From Desmodesmus armatus (lineage: Eukaryota > Chlorophyta > Chlorophyceae > Sphaeropleales > Scenedesmaceae): 64,000 bases of DNA. The DNA is taken from assembly GCA_007449985.2 (NCBI GenBank), contig VIIQ02000086.1, positions 287,410 through 351,409 of the forward strand. The letters run 5' to 3'. How positions within the stretch are numbered: position 1 is the first letter of the stretch; every line of letters starts with the position of its first letter. Below are positions 39,139-51,800 of the stretch, in pieces. A program made the position numbers and the translations under genes. The notes under the pieces are model-generated. The model was given only the letters and a program-made list of their open reading frames with translations. It was not told the DNA's origin and ran no database searches.

Positions 39139-39767
39139 GTCGTCTGTGGGTCTCTAGGGAGGCAAACAGCTGAAGGTCCAGACCCTTATGTGATGCTTTG
39201 GAGGCTGACTGCTGCCTGGTGACGGAGGGCACAGCCAGCCTCCTGTTGGCCTTGGGACTACTTTCAAGCAAGAAGAAACAGCTTTGTATTGTGTCGGTGA
39301 GTTGCTGGCGAGTGTATGGCCGCTGCACAGAGATCTAGGGCTCACTGCCAATGATTTTCTGGTACTGCTGCTGCTGCTGCTGCTGTCGCGACCCAAAGTA
39401 GCCTGCTTGTTTGCTGGGTTCAACGATAGCTGTGTGCAAACATTAATAACGGCCACCAAGCAAGTGCAAGTACATGTGAAGGTATCCCCGCTCCTGTACA
39501 GTCACAGTCAATCTGGATCACAGTTCGAAGCTAGCTGCCGCACAGATGGGTCCCGGCTCAAAGTAGTTATTCATCGAGTTTTTAAATCCTTCTGATCCAA
39601 TTAAGAAGGTCAGTTGCAGCTCGCGTTCGACATTACTAGGCAGGGTGCCGGCATTGGAAGGGCCGACAGCCTGTGATCAGGGCAGAGGCACAGTCGTGGC
39701 GATAGCTGCTTCACTTGTTGCCTGCAACGATCTTAACCATTCACAAGTGTCTGGAAAGGCGGTCACA
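39139..39767. promoter_or_regulatory. Divergent spacer, UXT (-) / secreted protein (+)
   Basis: These 629 bp hold both promoters and 5' untranslated regions. A (CTG)n run lies at 39365-39384. An in-frame upstream ATG for the plus gene exists at 39645, but the downstream ATG gives the better signal peptide. Confidence 0.45.
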
Positions 39768-42749
39768 ATGGCGCAAGGACGCAACCGCATCCATCTAGCA
39801 GCGGCAGTGATGTTGCTGGCGTGCTTTGTTGCTCATTCGACGGCAATGCCCATGCACCCAGACCTTCTTTCGTTTGTCAAGCTTCCCACTGCCAGCAGCA
39901 GCCTTGGCGAGGAGCTGGAGCAGACTGCCGCCCGCAAGCTGCAGCAAGACGTTTTCACGCAACCAGAAGGTTCGCTCAGCCTTCATTTACACATATTTGA
40001 AAACAACATGGCTTTTTTTGGCAGTAGGGTGGCTGTGGGGTGTGCACACATCGCCTGCCAAGGGTCTCCATCAGCCCTTCTGCTCACCAGCAGCACCACT
40101 GGTGTGTTGACCAATCCCTCCCTGCAGGTCCCTTCACCTTTGACGGCTTCGGCATTGGATTCGGAGGCCTGTTCCCTGGTGGTGGAGCGTTCGATGGCTT
40201 TGGCGTCAACATCTACAACATCCTCTTCAGGGACATCCTGAACGAGGGCGTCAACAGATTTGTGGCCGACGGTGTTACGAACAACCTGCAGCCCTTTGAC
40301 TTCATCCCCCCTGAGATCGGCAACCTCTTCAACAGGGATGTGGCCGTGCTGTTTGGCTTTGATGCCGTTGACAAGTGAGTGTGTCGTTGCAGCCTCCCTG
40401 AGTCAGCATCAGCTTCCCTACTAGTAGCCTTGGTTGAGGCGGTCGCTGACTGTCGAGTGTGAGATTCAACGACCCCATCTCCTAGCCATGAGTCATAGAA
40501 CAGTGGCTGCTGAAATGCCAGTTGAGGTTTTTGGGGATCCAAGCTGACAGGAGGCTGGGCGTGAGATGAGAAGGGCGTCAGCATCATGCTTGAAGGGAAG
40601 GGCACCCTCCTAGGAATGCAATGCTGGCGACAGCTGAGCCAAAAACCTGCAGCCACCATCCAGCACATCCCGCACGCAGTGCATCCAGGCATTGCTGCCA
40701 CCATCCGCCCCTGCAGTCAGTTTGGCAGCGTGCTTGCCCCCTTCAGTCAAAGCACCCATGCACACCACAATCCACTACTACTTGTAGCCCCGTCAACCCA
40801 TACGCTTGGCTGTTGCTGCTGCTGTTGCTGGCTGCAGGTATGTCGGCCAGTACCTGAACCGGGCCGAAGCCAGCCTGGGCGAGCTTGTTGACGCGGGCTG
40901 CGTGGTAAGCAAACATATGCTCGGGTGCTTTGTCCAGGGGGTGCTGGGGGCTGCATGCTTTTGTCAACTGGCCCTGCCCAGGCATGTGGGAGAGCCTGCA
41001 TGTCACCACACCCTGGGATGCTGACTCAGCAAGCGTGCGGCACCGCGTGCCTGCCAAGCCATCATCACAGAGCGGGTTGCCATGCAGGCCCGCCCCCATG
41101 CCTGGGCTGTGTCAAACGTCAATCGTCAACAAACAGGGTGCATCCACTGCTAGGCTGCCATGCGCCAAGCAACCGCTGCAGAATCAAATCCACTCAACCG
41201 CATTGCATGAGCATCACTCTCTTCGCATGCAGAAGGCATACCTCTTGCTGCCGCCGCCGCCGCTGCTGCTGCTGCACCGCCCAACCCATGCAGGGTCCCA
41301 CTTACAGTCTCACGGTGGTTGGTGGTGAGTGTGAGATCGCTGATGATGGCAGTGTGGAGTGCGTCGAGCCAACCATCGAGGCATCCTCCACACCATACAT
41401 CTGCAACCTGCCCTTCCGTGAGGCAGCCACACTGGAGGTAAGTAGCCTGCTGACACTGCACAAGGCTTGTTGAAAAAATGCAGCGAGCAACAAGGAAGCG
41501 GCCTGTAAAATGCTACAAGGCGGGTGCATAAGTGCACACACAAATGAATGAAGTAGCAAACTGCTGCTGCAGTTGGCTGGCGTCTTGTAAGGCATTGCGG
41601 TTGAAGCTGGCTCCGTCACGTATACCGTATATACGCAGCGCGGCGCTGCAAGCGCCCCAGGCATGCGTAACACACAGCTTCGCTATCTCGACGGCAAGTT
41701 CCAACTGCTGTCTGCTTTCAGCAAGTTCAACTTGCTATTGGTCATGCCCTATGCATTGCAAGTTGCTATTGGTCATGCCCTATGCATTGCTTGTGTGCTG
41801 CTGCTTGCAGGGCCAGTCCTTCCAGTACAAGGTTCAGTTTGGCAGGGAGCGCAAGGGAGAGCTGTCTCCTCTGACCGCAGGTAACTTGCTCGGCTCTAGT
41901 ACAAGGCCGGCCCCTGTCTCCTTTGACTACAGTGTGTCAAGGCATTTCGCAAACTAGGCTAGTCCCACTGGTACGGTATATTTCTACACACGTCGCTGCA
42001 CTGGTTCATCACATGCGCAGTGGCACGTATGGACCTTGAAGCCTGGATTTTGTGCACCAGCCAACTTCAACCGTGTGCATGCTGTGATATGTGCAGGCGA
42101 GTACAACTTCGGCGCTGCCGTCAACGTGACAAACCCCAACCTCGGCTTCAGCCTTGAGACCAGGCGCATCGCCAACGACTTCGGCCTGCAGCAGTGGTAT
42201 CAGTTCGCCGGCAACCTCATCCTCAATGAGCTGCTTCGCATTCAAGCAGCGCTGCTGTCTGGCGCAGTCGACTCCAAGATCCTGACCACGCAAAGGGATC
42301 GCGCGGCCGCTGCCGCCGGCGATCGCTCAGCTATCGCGGACGGCGCTGCTGCCGTTGCCGAAGCCACGAGCGAGCTGCTCGACAACATCGCGAAAAACAT
42401 GGGCATCAACACAGATGACCTCAGGGCAGGTCTGGATGCAGTGGGCGTGCTCCCCAAGCCAGCACAGGCCGCACCTGCAGCCCGCCCCATTCCTCCGCAG
42501 CAGCGCCAGCAGAAGCCCGCTGTTGTGCCGAACACACCCACCACAGAAGAGCTTGAGGGCGGCAAGGTGATTGTCCAGAACACTGATGAGAGGGAGGGAG
42601 ATATGGCCCTGCTGGATGATCAGGTGCCTCTGGTGAAAAAGGCTGAGGGTGCACAGCCTAGGGCAGCACAGCAGCCAGCTCCCAAGCCAGCTGCTAAGTC
42701 TGCCCCCAAGCCAGCTCTCAAGCCTGCCTCCAAGCCCAAGCACCTTTGA
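39768..42749 (+). CDS. Unrecognised secreted protein with Pro/Ala/Lys tail
   Basis: Six exons (39768-39969, 40128-40374, 40838-40904, 41294-41437, 41811-41880, 42097-42749) join in phase to 460 residues. The start at 39768 gives a classic signal peptide: basic MAQGRNRIH, then a hydrophobic core, then ending AHSTA. A Gly/Phe-rich stretch follows (FDGFGIGFGGLFPGGGAFDG), then a soluble middle part with few cysteines (GGECEIADDGSVECVEP and ICNLPF). The C-terminal third has an Ala-rich helix and a disordered tail with Lys-Pro-Ala repeats ending KPKHL. No known domain is recognised, and no function is proposed beyond secretion or endomembrane targeting. It could be a lineage-specific cell-wall or vacuolar protein, but nothing in the sequence tests this. 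Confidence 0.85.
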
Positions 42750-43475
42750 GCGCTCGGCAACAGAGTAGGCATGCATGTGGATATGCATGCTTGCAACAAG
42801 ATCGGATCTTGTTTTGGCATCTATGATTGAAGTGTGATGTGGTGTGTCCGCCTGCTCGCCCAGGCAGGGGCTCCTTGATCAGACTGTGTGCGGTGTTCTT
42901 TAGTGGGACTGTCCTGTGACCCTTCTGTACCCAGCTGGCTCCTTTATGTGATGCCGTGTCTCTTGTTCATGGACTTAGACAGCTAGCCGGGCTGTTGGCA
43001 TTGCTTGTTTTGTTTGCTGGTTTGACATGGCCAAACCCATACAGTGTGTGTGGGAGTGCAGTGTGCCCGCTTGTTGACTGCTGTGTCTGCACCTCGTGAT
43101 CCAAATTAATCTTGACTGATAGCTGCTTGTTGTAATTGCACCCGGTCATACTGAGTGGCAGGCTAGCACTGTCATGCAGCACTGCTGTTGCTGTTGCAGG
43201 TACTTGATTGTGACAACCATTCCAGCCAGGCACTTTGATTGGGACACAGCAACTTCCATGATGCACACTTAGCTCTCTAAACACTAAGCTTTTGACGTGT
43301 GCAGTCAGCCTCTCCACCAATTGGCTTTCACACCGTGTAAATGAGTCATTCCAGACCCCAACAGGACACTCTACATTCACGCCTGTTCATGCTTGTGATA
43401 TTCATTGCTGGTATCTACCCCACACATTACACTGTTCAAAATGCCACAACTGCAAACATGGTGTCAACAACCAGG
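42750..43475. other. Convergent 3' region between secreted-protein and SET genes
   Basis: This 726-bp convergent spacer contains a TGTAA at 43131 (plus strand) and a reverse-complement TGTAA at 43431-43427, suitable as polyadenylation signals for the two genes. No coding sequence is seen. Confidence 0.55.
43427..43431 (-). terminator. Candidate TGTAA polyadenylation signal of the SET gene
   Basis: The minus-strand TGTAA lies about 45 bp past the stop codon of the SET-domain gene. TGTAA is the usual poly(A) signal in volvocalean algae. Confidence 0.4.
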
Positions 43476-46400
43476 TCACGCAATGCCGTCCCTGAAGAAT
43501 GAGTCGTATGTTGTGCTGCCGTCCTCATCCATGAGCCCCAGCCGCTTCAGCCTCCTCTCCTGGTAGTAGGCCAGTGCCCTCAGGTCAGCAGCACGACCCT
43601 CAAAGAAAGCCATCAGCCCGTCCAGGGCCTCCTTCTCACCCAGACGCACCTGGACACACAGAACGCACACAGATGTCAGTGTGTGAGTGGCTGTCTAAGC
43701 GGGTTCAACACCAGATAAACGCATGCAACATTGTGCAACAAGAAGCATCCTGGCATGCACCACCGTGTTCAAGACTGGTTGGTGTCTAAGATGGCCTTGC
43801 CACTGGGAAAGCCCCAGAACTTGTACACGCACGACCAACAAGTCCTCTCGTGCAACACATCACACCAAGCAGCACCAGCACAGCCTCCTGACAGCACGTA
43901 TGACATCATCTGGACCAAGCGCCAAGCGCCTCTGAGGAAAGACGCTTTCCCTGCCCACTCCCCCCCTCCCCCTGCCGCACCCCCCCCCCCCCGCTTTCCC
44001 TCCCCTTCCCCCCTTTCCTCCCCCTGCCCCTCCACCTGCCCCCCTCACCTGCACCGCCAGCTCCTCCCTGCTGCCAGGCGCCAAGCTGCCCCCCCTGATG
44101 AGCCCCAGGTCCTCATCTATGCTGCTGCAGTAGCCCGCCAGCGCCTCCCTTGCTCCCTCAACCATGGCTGCACACACCGCGGCCTCGTTTGGCTCGCTGA
44201 CTGGTTCACACATGAAGCCCCACACCTCAGCCTCAAAGATGGACTCAAGCAGGAAGCAGTCACCACCTGTAGTGGCCGCATAGAAGGGTAGAAGGGTGTG
44301 GCATGGTGGGTGACAGGGGGTCACGGTTGGTTTGCGAGGGGGGAGGGGGCAGTGGGTGAGGGAGGGAGGCAGGCACCAGTTGATGCACCTGAGTGTGTGA
44401 CAAGCATGGGCGACGCCTTGACCTGTTGGTACTGGGGATGCAGTGGCACAGGGGTGGTGCCAATAACAGCCTGCCTGAGCATGGCATGGTATGCATCTGT
44501 ATGTGTACGTATGTGAGCGCAGAGTAGGTTGCATGCTTGCCGTGTGTGTCACAAACAGTCTCGCCCCTCTTACCCTCTTACCGCTCCCTCACACCCCCCT
44601 TCCCCCTCCCTGACACCCTCCCCTCCCTGCATCCCCCCCCCTCCCTCACCCTGCAGCTGCACGGGCTCAACCCTCTCTCTCCCCCCCTTGTCACGAGGAT
44701 TTCCTTCCCTCTCCCTGACACCCTCCCCTCCTTGCATCCTCGCCCCCCCCCTTCACCCTGCAGCTGCATGAGCCGTAGGAAGCCCATCATCTCCTCTGGC
44801 GGGTCCTCCCCCCTGACGCAGTTGAAGGTGGCGCTGACACCCAGACCGTTGCGCTCAAGGATGTCCAGCTTGTCGTCAAAGTAGCGGTCAGACTCAGGCA
44901 GCGTCAACGTCAACGCATAGCCACCCTGCAGGGACAGGAGGTGGGTGGATGGGTGGGGGGAGAGGGAGGGGCACATGACGATCAGTCGAGAGACTCAACA
45001 TTATGGTGATGGAAGATAATGGTAGCATGGGTAGGCCAACTCCGGGGGTCACTACAGAACTACAGAACTGAAACAGGGGTGCACGAGGAACACACGACAC
45101 AACTAGGGGAGTGGGGAAGTGATGGTCGATCTGAGGGTGCCCCCTTGAGTGGCAGAAGGCACACCCCAGGAGTGTGCACGCTCGTTCTTTCACCTCAAAT
45201 CGTCCATCACCATACATCCATCACCAACCATATTTCTCAATAAATCACCCAAATTGCATCACCTGAAATCACGCACCTTTGCTGTTGCTGTGTCCAGCAC
45301 TCCATGGTCCAGCAGCAGTGTGTTGTCCAGCTTGTCAGGCCCATAGTCCATGCTGAGGGCCTCACCCTTGCGCAGAGCCTTGGTGGACTCTACACTCAGG
45401 ACCTGGGACCGACCAAACACTCCAGACGACTTCACCCTCCACACGGTGTTGCCGCCACGCTTGTGGGGCACCTGGGGGGAGGGAGAATGGGGGGGAAGTG
45501 GTAGGGGAGACGCAGAGGGGAGAAACTGTTTGGTATGGAGTGTTTCCAGTAGCGCTGTGAGGGGCATGCCAGGCTGGCCATGGTAGGCAGACTCCTTGAA
45601 CACACCCAGCCCTGCCACCTGTCACCCTTGACCATGCCCCCTGCCCCAAAATCCTGCCTCCAGTCTCCTCGCTTTGGAACCTGCCCCCTGTACCCCCCCC
45701 CCCCCGCTCCGTTTTCCCCAGTCCTCCCACCTGCCTCCACACTCCCCCCCCCCTCCCCTCCCCCCCCCCCCCCCCCCCGCCCTAGCCCCCCACCCCTCCC
45801 CCCACCCCTCCCCCCACCCCCCGCTCCCCTCCCTCTGCAGAGCCCCCCCACTTCCCTCCTCACCGCATCTGCCAGTGGCACCAGAGCAATGTTGTCTGTG
45901 TCCAGGGGTGAGTGCAGGCCGCCACGCACTGTGGCCACTGCCCATGCAAAGCTGTCTGCGTTGAAAGCTGCTGCAGGGAATGCAGCCCTGTTGGGGCTGA
46001 ACAGCTCAGCATCAAGGGCCTGGTACTGCTCACTGAAAAACTGCCTGCAGGGGGGAGGGTGGGGGTGGGGGGGGGGGGGGTGGCGGAAGGGAGAAGGGGG
46101 AGTGTGAGGTTGAAGATACTTTCAGATGAGAGGATCTAGGGGTGCTTGCCATGGCATAGATGCCCTGGCTGGTGGTGTGTATGTGTGTATGTGTCTTCAG
46201 CATGGCGTAAGCCAACGCCGTTAGCTCAGTGTAGTTGATACGACCTGTATGTGTCACCATTGATGGTACATGGCAGTCACATGCATGCATGCATGGATTG
46301 ATGCTGTGCGTCTGCGTGCGGGGAGCGGGAGGGTGCAGGATTTTACAGCCATAGCTGCTGATGAGTTGCCGGGTGTAGGAGCAGAGAAGTGCACATGCAT

Positions 46401-47148
46401 GCATGCCACCCAACCACAATTGCTTTTTGGCATGAAGGGGTGGCTGTAGCCGACGTCAAGAACCAGCCCTTCTCCCTCCCCAGCCCACGCCTGCCAATAC
46501 TTCAACATCATGCCCTGCCGCTCAATGCACCCCCTCCCCCATTCGCCCCTCCCCCGTCCCGCATGCGCGTCTCCCCTCCCCTCCCCCCCCCCCCCCTCTA
46601 ACTCACTTGTAGCCCCTGACAGACTCCAGCAGTTGAGTGCCCTGCAGCAGCTGCAACTCTTCCTCACTCCAGAACAGCGGCGATCGCATAACTGTGCTGC
46701 TGCTATCCGCTGCTGCTGCCAGGTATGGCCCCATACTGCTGCTGCCACCAGGCTGTGCACGCTCCGACAGCAGCAGCAGTGCCAGCTGCAACCAGGGCTC
46801 TAGGCCTTGGATGTACTTGCCGATGCTTGACTGCTGTGCTGTGGATGGCGTGATCCATGCGCTGTCGGGAACTGCGAGAACCTGCTCGCCTGCTGCTATG
46901 TCTTTAGCAGCAACCAGCACGCGCTGATCGGTGGCTATGTCATCAGCTGTGCTGACCTTGTCGACAACTGCCTTGTTGCTGCCTGCCCAATTGAGGAGTT
47001 GCTGTAGGTCTTGAGAGCTTCGGACGGCCGATGCACGGCAAATGTGCGTTGCTGCACGCTGCTGGCTGGATGATCTGCTAATGACAGCAGTAGCACTTGA
47101 GGCAGCAAACCTACGTTGCCCCACAAACGGGGATCTGCTGATCTGCAT
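43476..47148 (-). CDS. SET-domain protein lysine methyltransferase, Rubisco LSMT family
   Basis: Six exons (47148-46607, 46044-45864, 45471-45277, 44925-44757, 44266-44049, 43649-43476) join in phase to 492 residues, close to the 489 of pea Rubisco large-subunit methyltransferase. The N-terminus (MQISRSPFVGQRRFAASSA) is Ser/Arg/Ala-rich like a plastid transit peptide. The split SET domain follows: VPDSAWIT, the insert, NIALVPLADAV and MDYGPDKLDNTLLLDHG with the conserved Tyr-Gly. The C-terminal half is the all-helical Rubisco-LSMT substrate-binding domain. The usual NHS after LVPLAD is replaced by AVPHKRGG, seen in one plant subgroup of the family, so the substrate may not be Rubisco. Introns 1 and 2 contain long homopolymer tracts. 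Confidence 0.88.
45680..45850 (-). repeat. G-run-rich intron 2 segment (quadruplex-prone)
   Basis: The plus strand is nearly pure C with short interruptions, including a run of about 19 C near 45760-45778. The transcribed RNA therefore carries many G runs. A related pure tract (G on plus) lies in intron 1 near 46062-46080. Confidence 0.7.
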
Positions 47149-47711
47149 GGTTGAATGCTGATTTGGTTGTACTATGATACTTCCTGTCTGACAAGTGCGC
47201 CTTGGTGCTCGCCTTCGCGACCGTGGTAGTGATGGTTGGTGACTAACCGATGCACTGAATCACGGCAAAGGATAGGGGATGGCAACACAGATGTTCATTG
47301 CTGCAGTAGTGTAACCCTGGTTCAGTCATGTGAAACTTGCCAGCTGACGCTGCAGTGTCGGCAGTCAGCAGTACAGCACAGTAATATCCACTGTCCAGTG
47401 TAGTCTGCATCACGGAAACAGCCTGTGTAAGATCAAGACAATCATCAAAGACTCGGCTCTATAGCGCTGTTGTTCTTTCCAGGCCGGGTTGGTGCTGATA
47501 TTTCCCATTATTGTTGTTTGCATGCATCTCCAACTCCATCATCCGGTATACAGGCTTGCATACAGTCACAGCCACTATTACACTTGCAACTGTTGCCACG
47601 AGAAACAACATTCAACCCACCAACAAAGTACCTCTAGCTGCTGGCTCACTGGTGAGTAGTCACAACGCCAGCCACTGTCACTGCTGTGTCACTATGGGAG
47701 AATAGGGTTAG

Positions 47712-47804
47712 TAATGTGTGATGACACATGTGTGCATAGTGATGTAGTGAGGTTGTGATGACATGATGCATATAGTAATGTAGTGATGACACATGTGTCC
47801 ATAC
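47712..47804. repeat. Imperfect direct repeat, period about 65 bp
   Basis: The sequence gtgatgacacatgtgt occurs near 47717 and 47783 and is flanked by related gtagtga/gtaatg words. It is intergenic. Confidence 0.6.
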
Positions 47805-48010
47805 AATCACACATCGCAATGAGTACCACACCTTTCCTCCAATGTATGACGCTAATGGCTCTGAAGCACCAACCAACACCTCAGACCTGGGGCCGACACA
47901 TGCATGCAAGATCAGCGCAGATGATGCAGCAAACGAAAACACGTGATAGCGCACAAAACTCGTCCAAAGGGCGCATGTCGTACCATGCTAACGCCGTATC
48001 AGAAAACTCG

Positions 48011-48086
48011 CCCCTTCTCACTACTAGGCGTGCCTGTCAAGGCACGTGCCCCTTCTCACTACTAGGCGTGCCCTTCAAGGCACGTG
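48011..48086. repeat. 38-bp tandem duplication with internal hairpin
   Basis: Two head-to-tail copies start ccccttctcact (48011 and 48049). Each holds the inverted pair gcgtgcc and ggcacgtgc around a six-base loop. Confidence 0.85.
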
Positions 48087-48818
48087 CGGGCACAAGGGCC
48101 TTAGCATGGCCTCAAGCTCAACAGGCACAAGGCAAAGTATTGGCCGTATTTGTTCACTCAGTGAAGTGTAGAGTATACAACCAGCCATTCTCATGTGGCT
48201 CTTTCACCCAATCAACCTCCAACTAGTACCTCAACCTCCAAGCACAACTCTATGAACGACTGCAACACAAAATCAAATGGCAAAATGCACAATTGGGTCT
48301 GACACGCTATCAAGTGCCAGGCATGTTTCAAGAGTGGAAAGGTGAAGATGAAAGGTGAAAGTAAAGGTGATTGGACGCATCTCCAGCGCCTTTTTCTCTG
48401 CCCACTGTGTACATTTTGCTGGTCTCAGAATCATCTCAAGACTCAACCACCAAAACCACCTCATCAGGCACCAACTCAAGTCAAGCGGCTGCAGCCTGCC
48501 ACCTACAAACCTAGCCTGCCGCCAATTGCCACTGCTGGAAGCATGGGATCACAATTGTACACACCTCAACTCTTGGGTACATCTTGCCTGCATGTAGGCA
48601 TGCCTAGCTTATGCCCAGTGGGCAACCAGAGCTAGATCCTGATCAAGTCTGCTACTGGCAGGCTTTGCAGGCTGCAAAACATTTCAGTTTTTGGCTGAGA
48701 AGCAAGTCATCTTTGAGGGTACATAACGTCGTCACCACTAGCTGGATCATCCATCAAGCGACCCAATGCGTGTGCATGCGTAGCAACACATGGTGCGTCG
48801 TGGCATCCTACTAGCAGC

Positions 48819-51800
48819 TCACGCCCCCCATCTGTTGATGCTGGTGAAGTCGGTGTTGGTGATTGCCACTCCCTGGTTGGTTGCCACGCCGTTGCCCACA
48901 CCGTAGGCATGCACTGCACGGATCTGCACACATACACACAAGCAGAAGGGACGCACACCGTGAACTGCGTCCAGACCAGCAGGGTTTATGGCCCATAGTG
49001 GCACTGGTTTCAGGCTCAAAGGGTCCTGCCCAGGGCAGGTTGACGTATGGCTCACAGTGGCACTGGTTTCAGGCTCAAACGGTCCTGCCCAGGGCAGGTT
49101 GAGCGTGTTCATGCGGAGGGCACCTGTCAGCACTGCATTTGCTGCTTGTCCTGCCGCAAAGCCAGGGCTATGCAGCCAATGCATAACGTAATGCAGGCCA
49201 CATCTTGGTATGCCAGGCAAGCTCTTACTCAGACAGCCCAGGACGGTCTTAAGCCCTCACCTGGCGGTTGTTGTTGATGAATGACCAGAGGGGAGAGCCG
49301 CTCTGTCCTGGAATGGTGTCGAGTGTGTGATCCAGGAAGGAGTCTGCCCTGGTGTCTGACACCCTCTGCAGGGAAGTGAACACAACCAAGCAAACGAACA
49401 CAAATTAAGTTCTCAGTCACTCCTGCCTATAGGACAGTCGCTGAGCCGCTCAGTGGTGCTCAACCTCTGCCAAACCGTATCATACGGTTCGTGTGGAGAG
49501 GCTCATAGTGACCTCAAAGGTCTTCAATCATCCACCAGAGTGCACCAGCCTCATTATTGGGACCATTGGGGCAATTACCTCAGCAGTGAAGTGCATGGCA
49601 TACGCCGGCTTGTCTCCAGGGTAGCCGGCAGTGTTGAGAGTGCCACTGAAGCGCCCGTCGTTGGCCACCATGCCAAACCAGCCTACCAGACAGACACACA
49701 ACAGCCACAGCAGCAGGCACAGTGCCTCAGCTGGCATGCACGATGTGCATTTCACGCGACCGTCACAGTCTGCGGCAGACTCTGTAATGCAGGGGCAAAA
49801 GCCCTCCAAAAAGTTTGCCGCATTGTGTGATCGCAGCGGGAGCGGGAGCGGATGGACCATCTGGGAAGACCGCCGCAGGGCTCTGTCAAGCTTTGGCCCC
49901 CATGAGGCTACCAGAAATCTGGAGCAACAGCCTCACCTGTGCAAGCTCCAATATCCCTGTTAAGGCGGATGACAGCGATGTCGTGTGCCGGACTAAAGGT
50001 GGATGTATAGGCGGCGTAGGTCGTCATGTGGCGGACGCCGACCTGCAGGCACGACCCACATGCGTACAAGGGCCAGGTTGGCACTGCTGTCACAGCACGC
50101 CCGGTACTACCTTGCACAGTTGAAAGCTCTGCCCTTGTGCTTAGCGCTTGTGACTGGCGCTTGATTGCGGTCACAGCAAAGAGAAAGGTTGGCACTACTG
50201 CGCAGGCTTCAATCGGTTTCCTAATTTGAGACTGCCCTGCTTGTAACACGCTGACCATCAGTGCCACTGTGCAGTGCTAGCACTGCAGCGCTGCACATGC
50301 AGGCATGGTAGCTGTGTGCATGTCAGAAGCCCCTGCAGCAATGGGTGCTGCCATGTAACGTGAATGCCCAGCCTACATCAGGTTGAACGTCAGGGAGGCT
50401 CACAGCCTGCCAGCTAGGACTACTAGACTCTAGTAGAACTTCGGGCCACATTCATTATGAACATCTACTAATATCAATATAATTGCCAATTATATTGATG
50501 TGTGTAGTGTGTAGATAAATGTGTGCGGGTCGTTTCTGCAGCCTCACCGCGCCGCATGGAAACTGTGCTGCGCATGTGCGGCAGCTGCGGCCTGCTCCCG
50601 GTGCCACAATCAGCCTGCTGCGGTCGATCCAGCCGCTTTCGCCGTACAGGCAGTGTGCCGCTGTCACCACGGCGTGTGTGTTGAACATAGACCCCGAGCA
50701 CCAGGTGCTGCCTTGTAGGGCCACCACAGCAGTGAAGGGGTACGAGCGGAAGTTTGTGACCAGGGTGCGCCTGTGGACAGTACAGGGCAGGACGCAATGG
50801 TGGCAAGACAGAGGGTGTGTCAGTGAAGCTCTGGAAGCCAGCTTGTCCCCATTGCAGACAGATATAACATAGTTATCCTCAGACAGATATAACATAGTCA
50901 CACTACCTGTTACGAAATAAAAACATTCCCTGTTTGTGCAGGTGGTGCTCCCTTCCCCCCCCCCCCGCCCCTTGCAGTGGAAGCAGGGCTTGAGTTATTG
51001 GGTGCTGCAAGTTGGGTCTAGGCTGTGCGCAAGGGGTCACCAGCCACAGCGCTGCCCAGAACAGGAAAACATTATGACTGGGGGCATGATTGCATCTGGG
51101 CTATTTCAACACCCACCAAGTCTCAGCCAGCAGCCACTCACGTGTCAGCACCGAAGACGGATCTTGGAACGACACCCACACTTGCGGGCTCCACTGCAGC
51201 AGCGGCAGCTGTAGCATCCTGTGCCTCCACTACCGCTGTAGGCGCGACGGTGCCAGCGTCAGAAGCAACGTCAATTGCGGGCTGCGGCCTTGGCGGCCTA
51301 GGCCTGCGGGTGGGGCGGCTCTCGGCAGTCTGCAGGTCTGCCTCATCTGGGAGAGCTGCCTGGGCAATGCTACTGCCGTTGCTGGAGTACAGGAGACCGG
51401 TTGCAACATCCAGCCTCAGGGCAGCGTAGCGAGCAGTGGGGTCGAGGGGGGCGCCGGTGGGCTCAGGAGGGAGTGTGAAACGGCCGACCACGGCTGTGGC
51501 TTCAGCACGGCCCACCAGCCTGAAGCCCTCTGCGGCGTATTGGTTGATGAGTGCCGCACTCAGTGGGGTTGGGATGAGTGTGGTTTCAGCACTGGTGCCA
51601 GGGGATGCAAACAGCGTGGCGTTGGCATGCAGGGCGCAGGCACCTGCAGAGGGGGACAAAGGTCGTGCAGCATGGAAACTTTTTCTCAGGGGCTGGCCCA
51701 TGGTCCAGGCTGGCAGTTTGAGGATATGCTCGTGCAAGCCGTTGTCACCTGCTGAGGTGGCGGTTGTTGTATGCCACGTATATCGTCACGGTTGAATGCA

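Larger units (their letters stand above)
47149..48818. other. Intergenic region with small tandem repeats, no gene seen
   Basis: These 1.67 kb lie between the start of the SET gene and the end of the protease gene, with a lower GC content than the surroundings. They contain a 65-bp imperfect duplication (47712-47804) and a 38-bp duplication (48011-48086). No open frame has family similarity. Confidence 0.5.

Noticed and set aside
45580..46107. Plus-strand Pro-rich frame of 175 codons in the SET gene
   Set aside because: It is produced by poly-C intron sequence and crosses true minus-strand exons; the proline runs have no other support.
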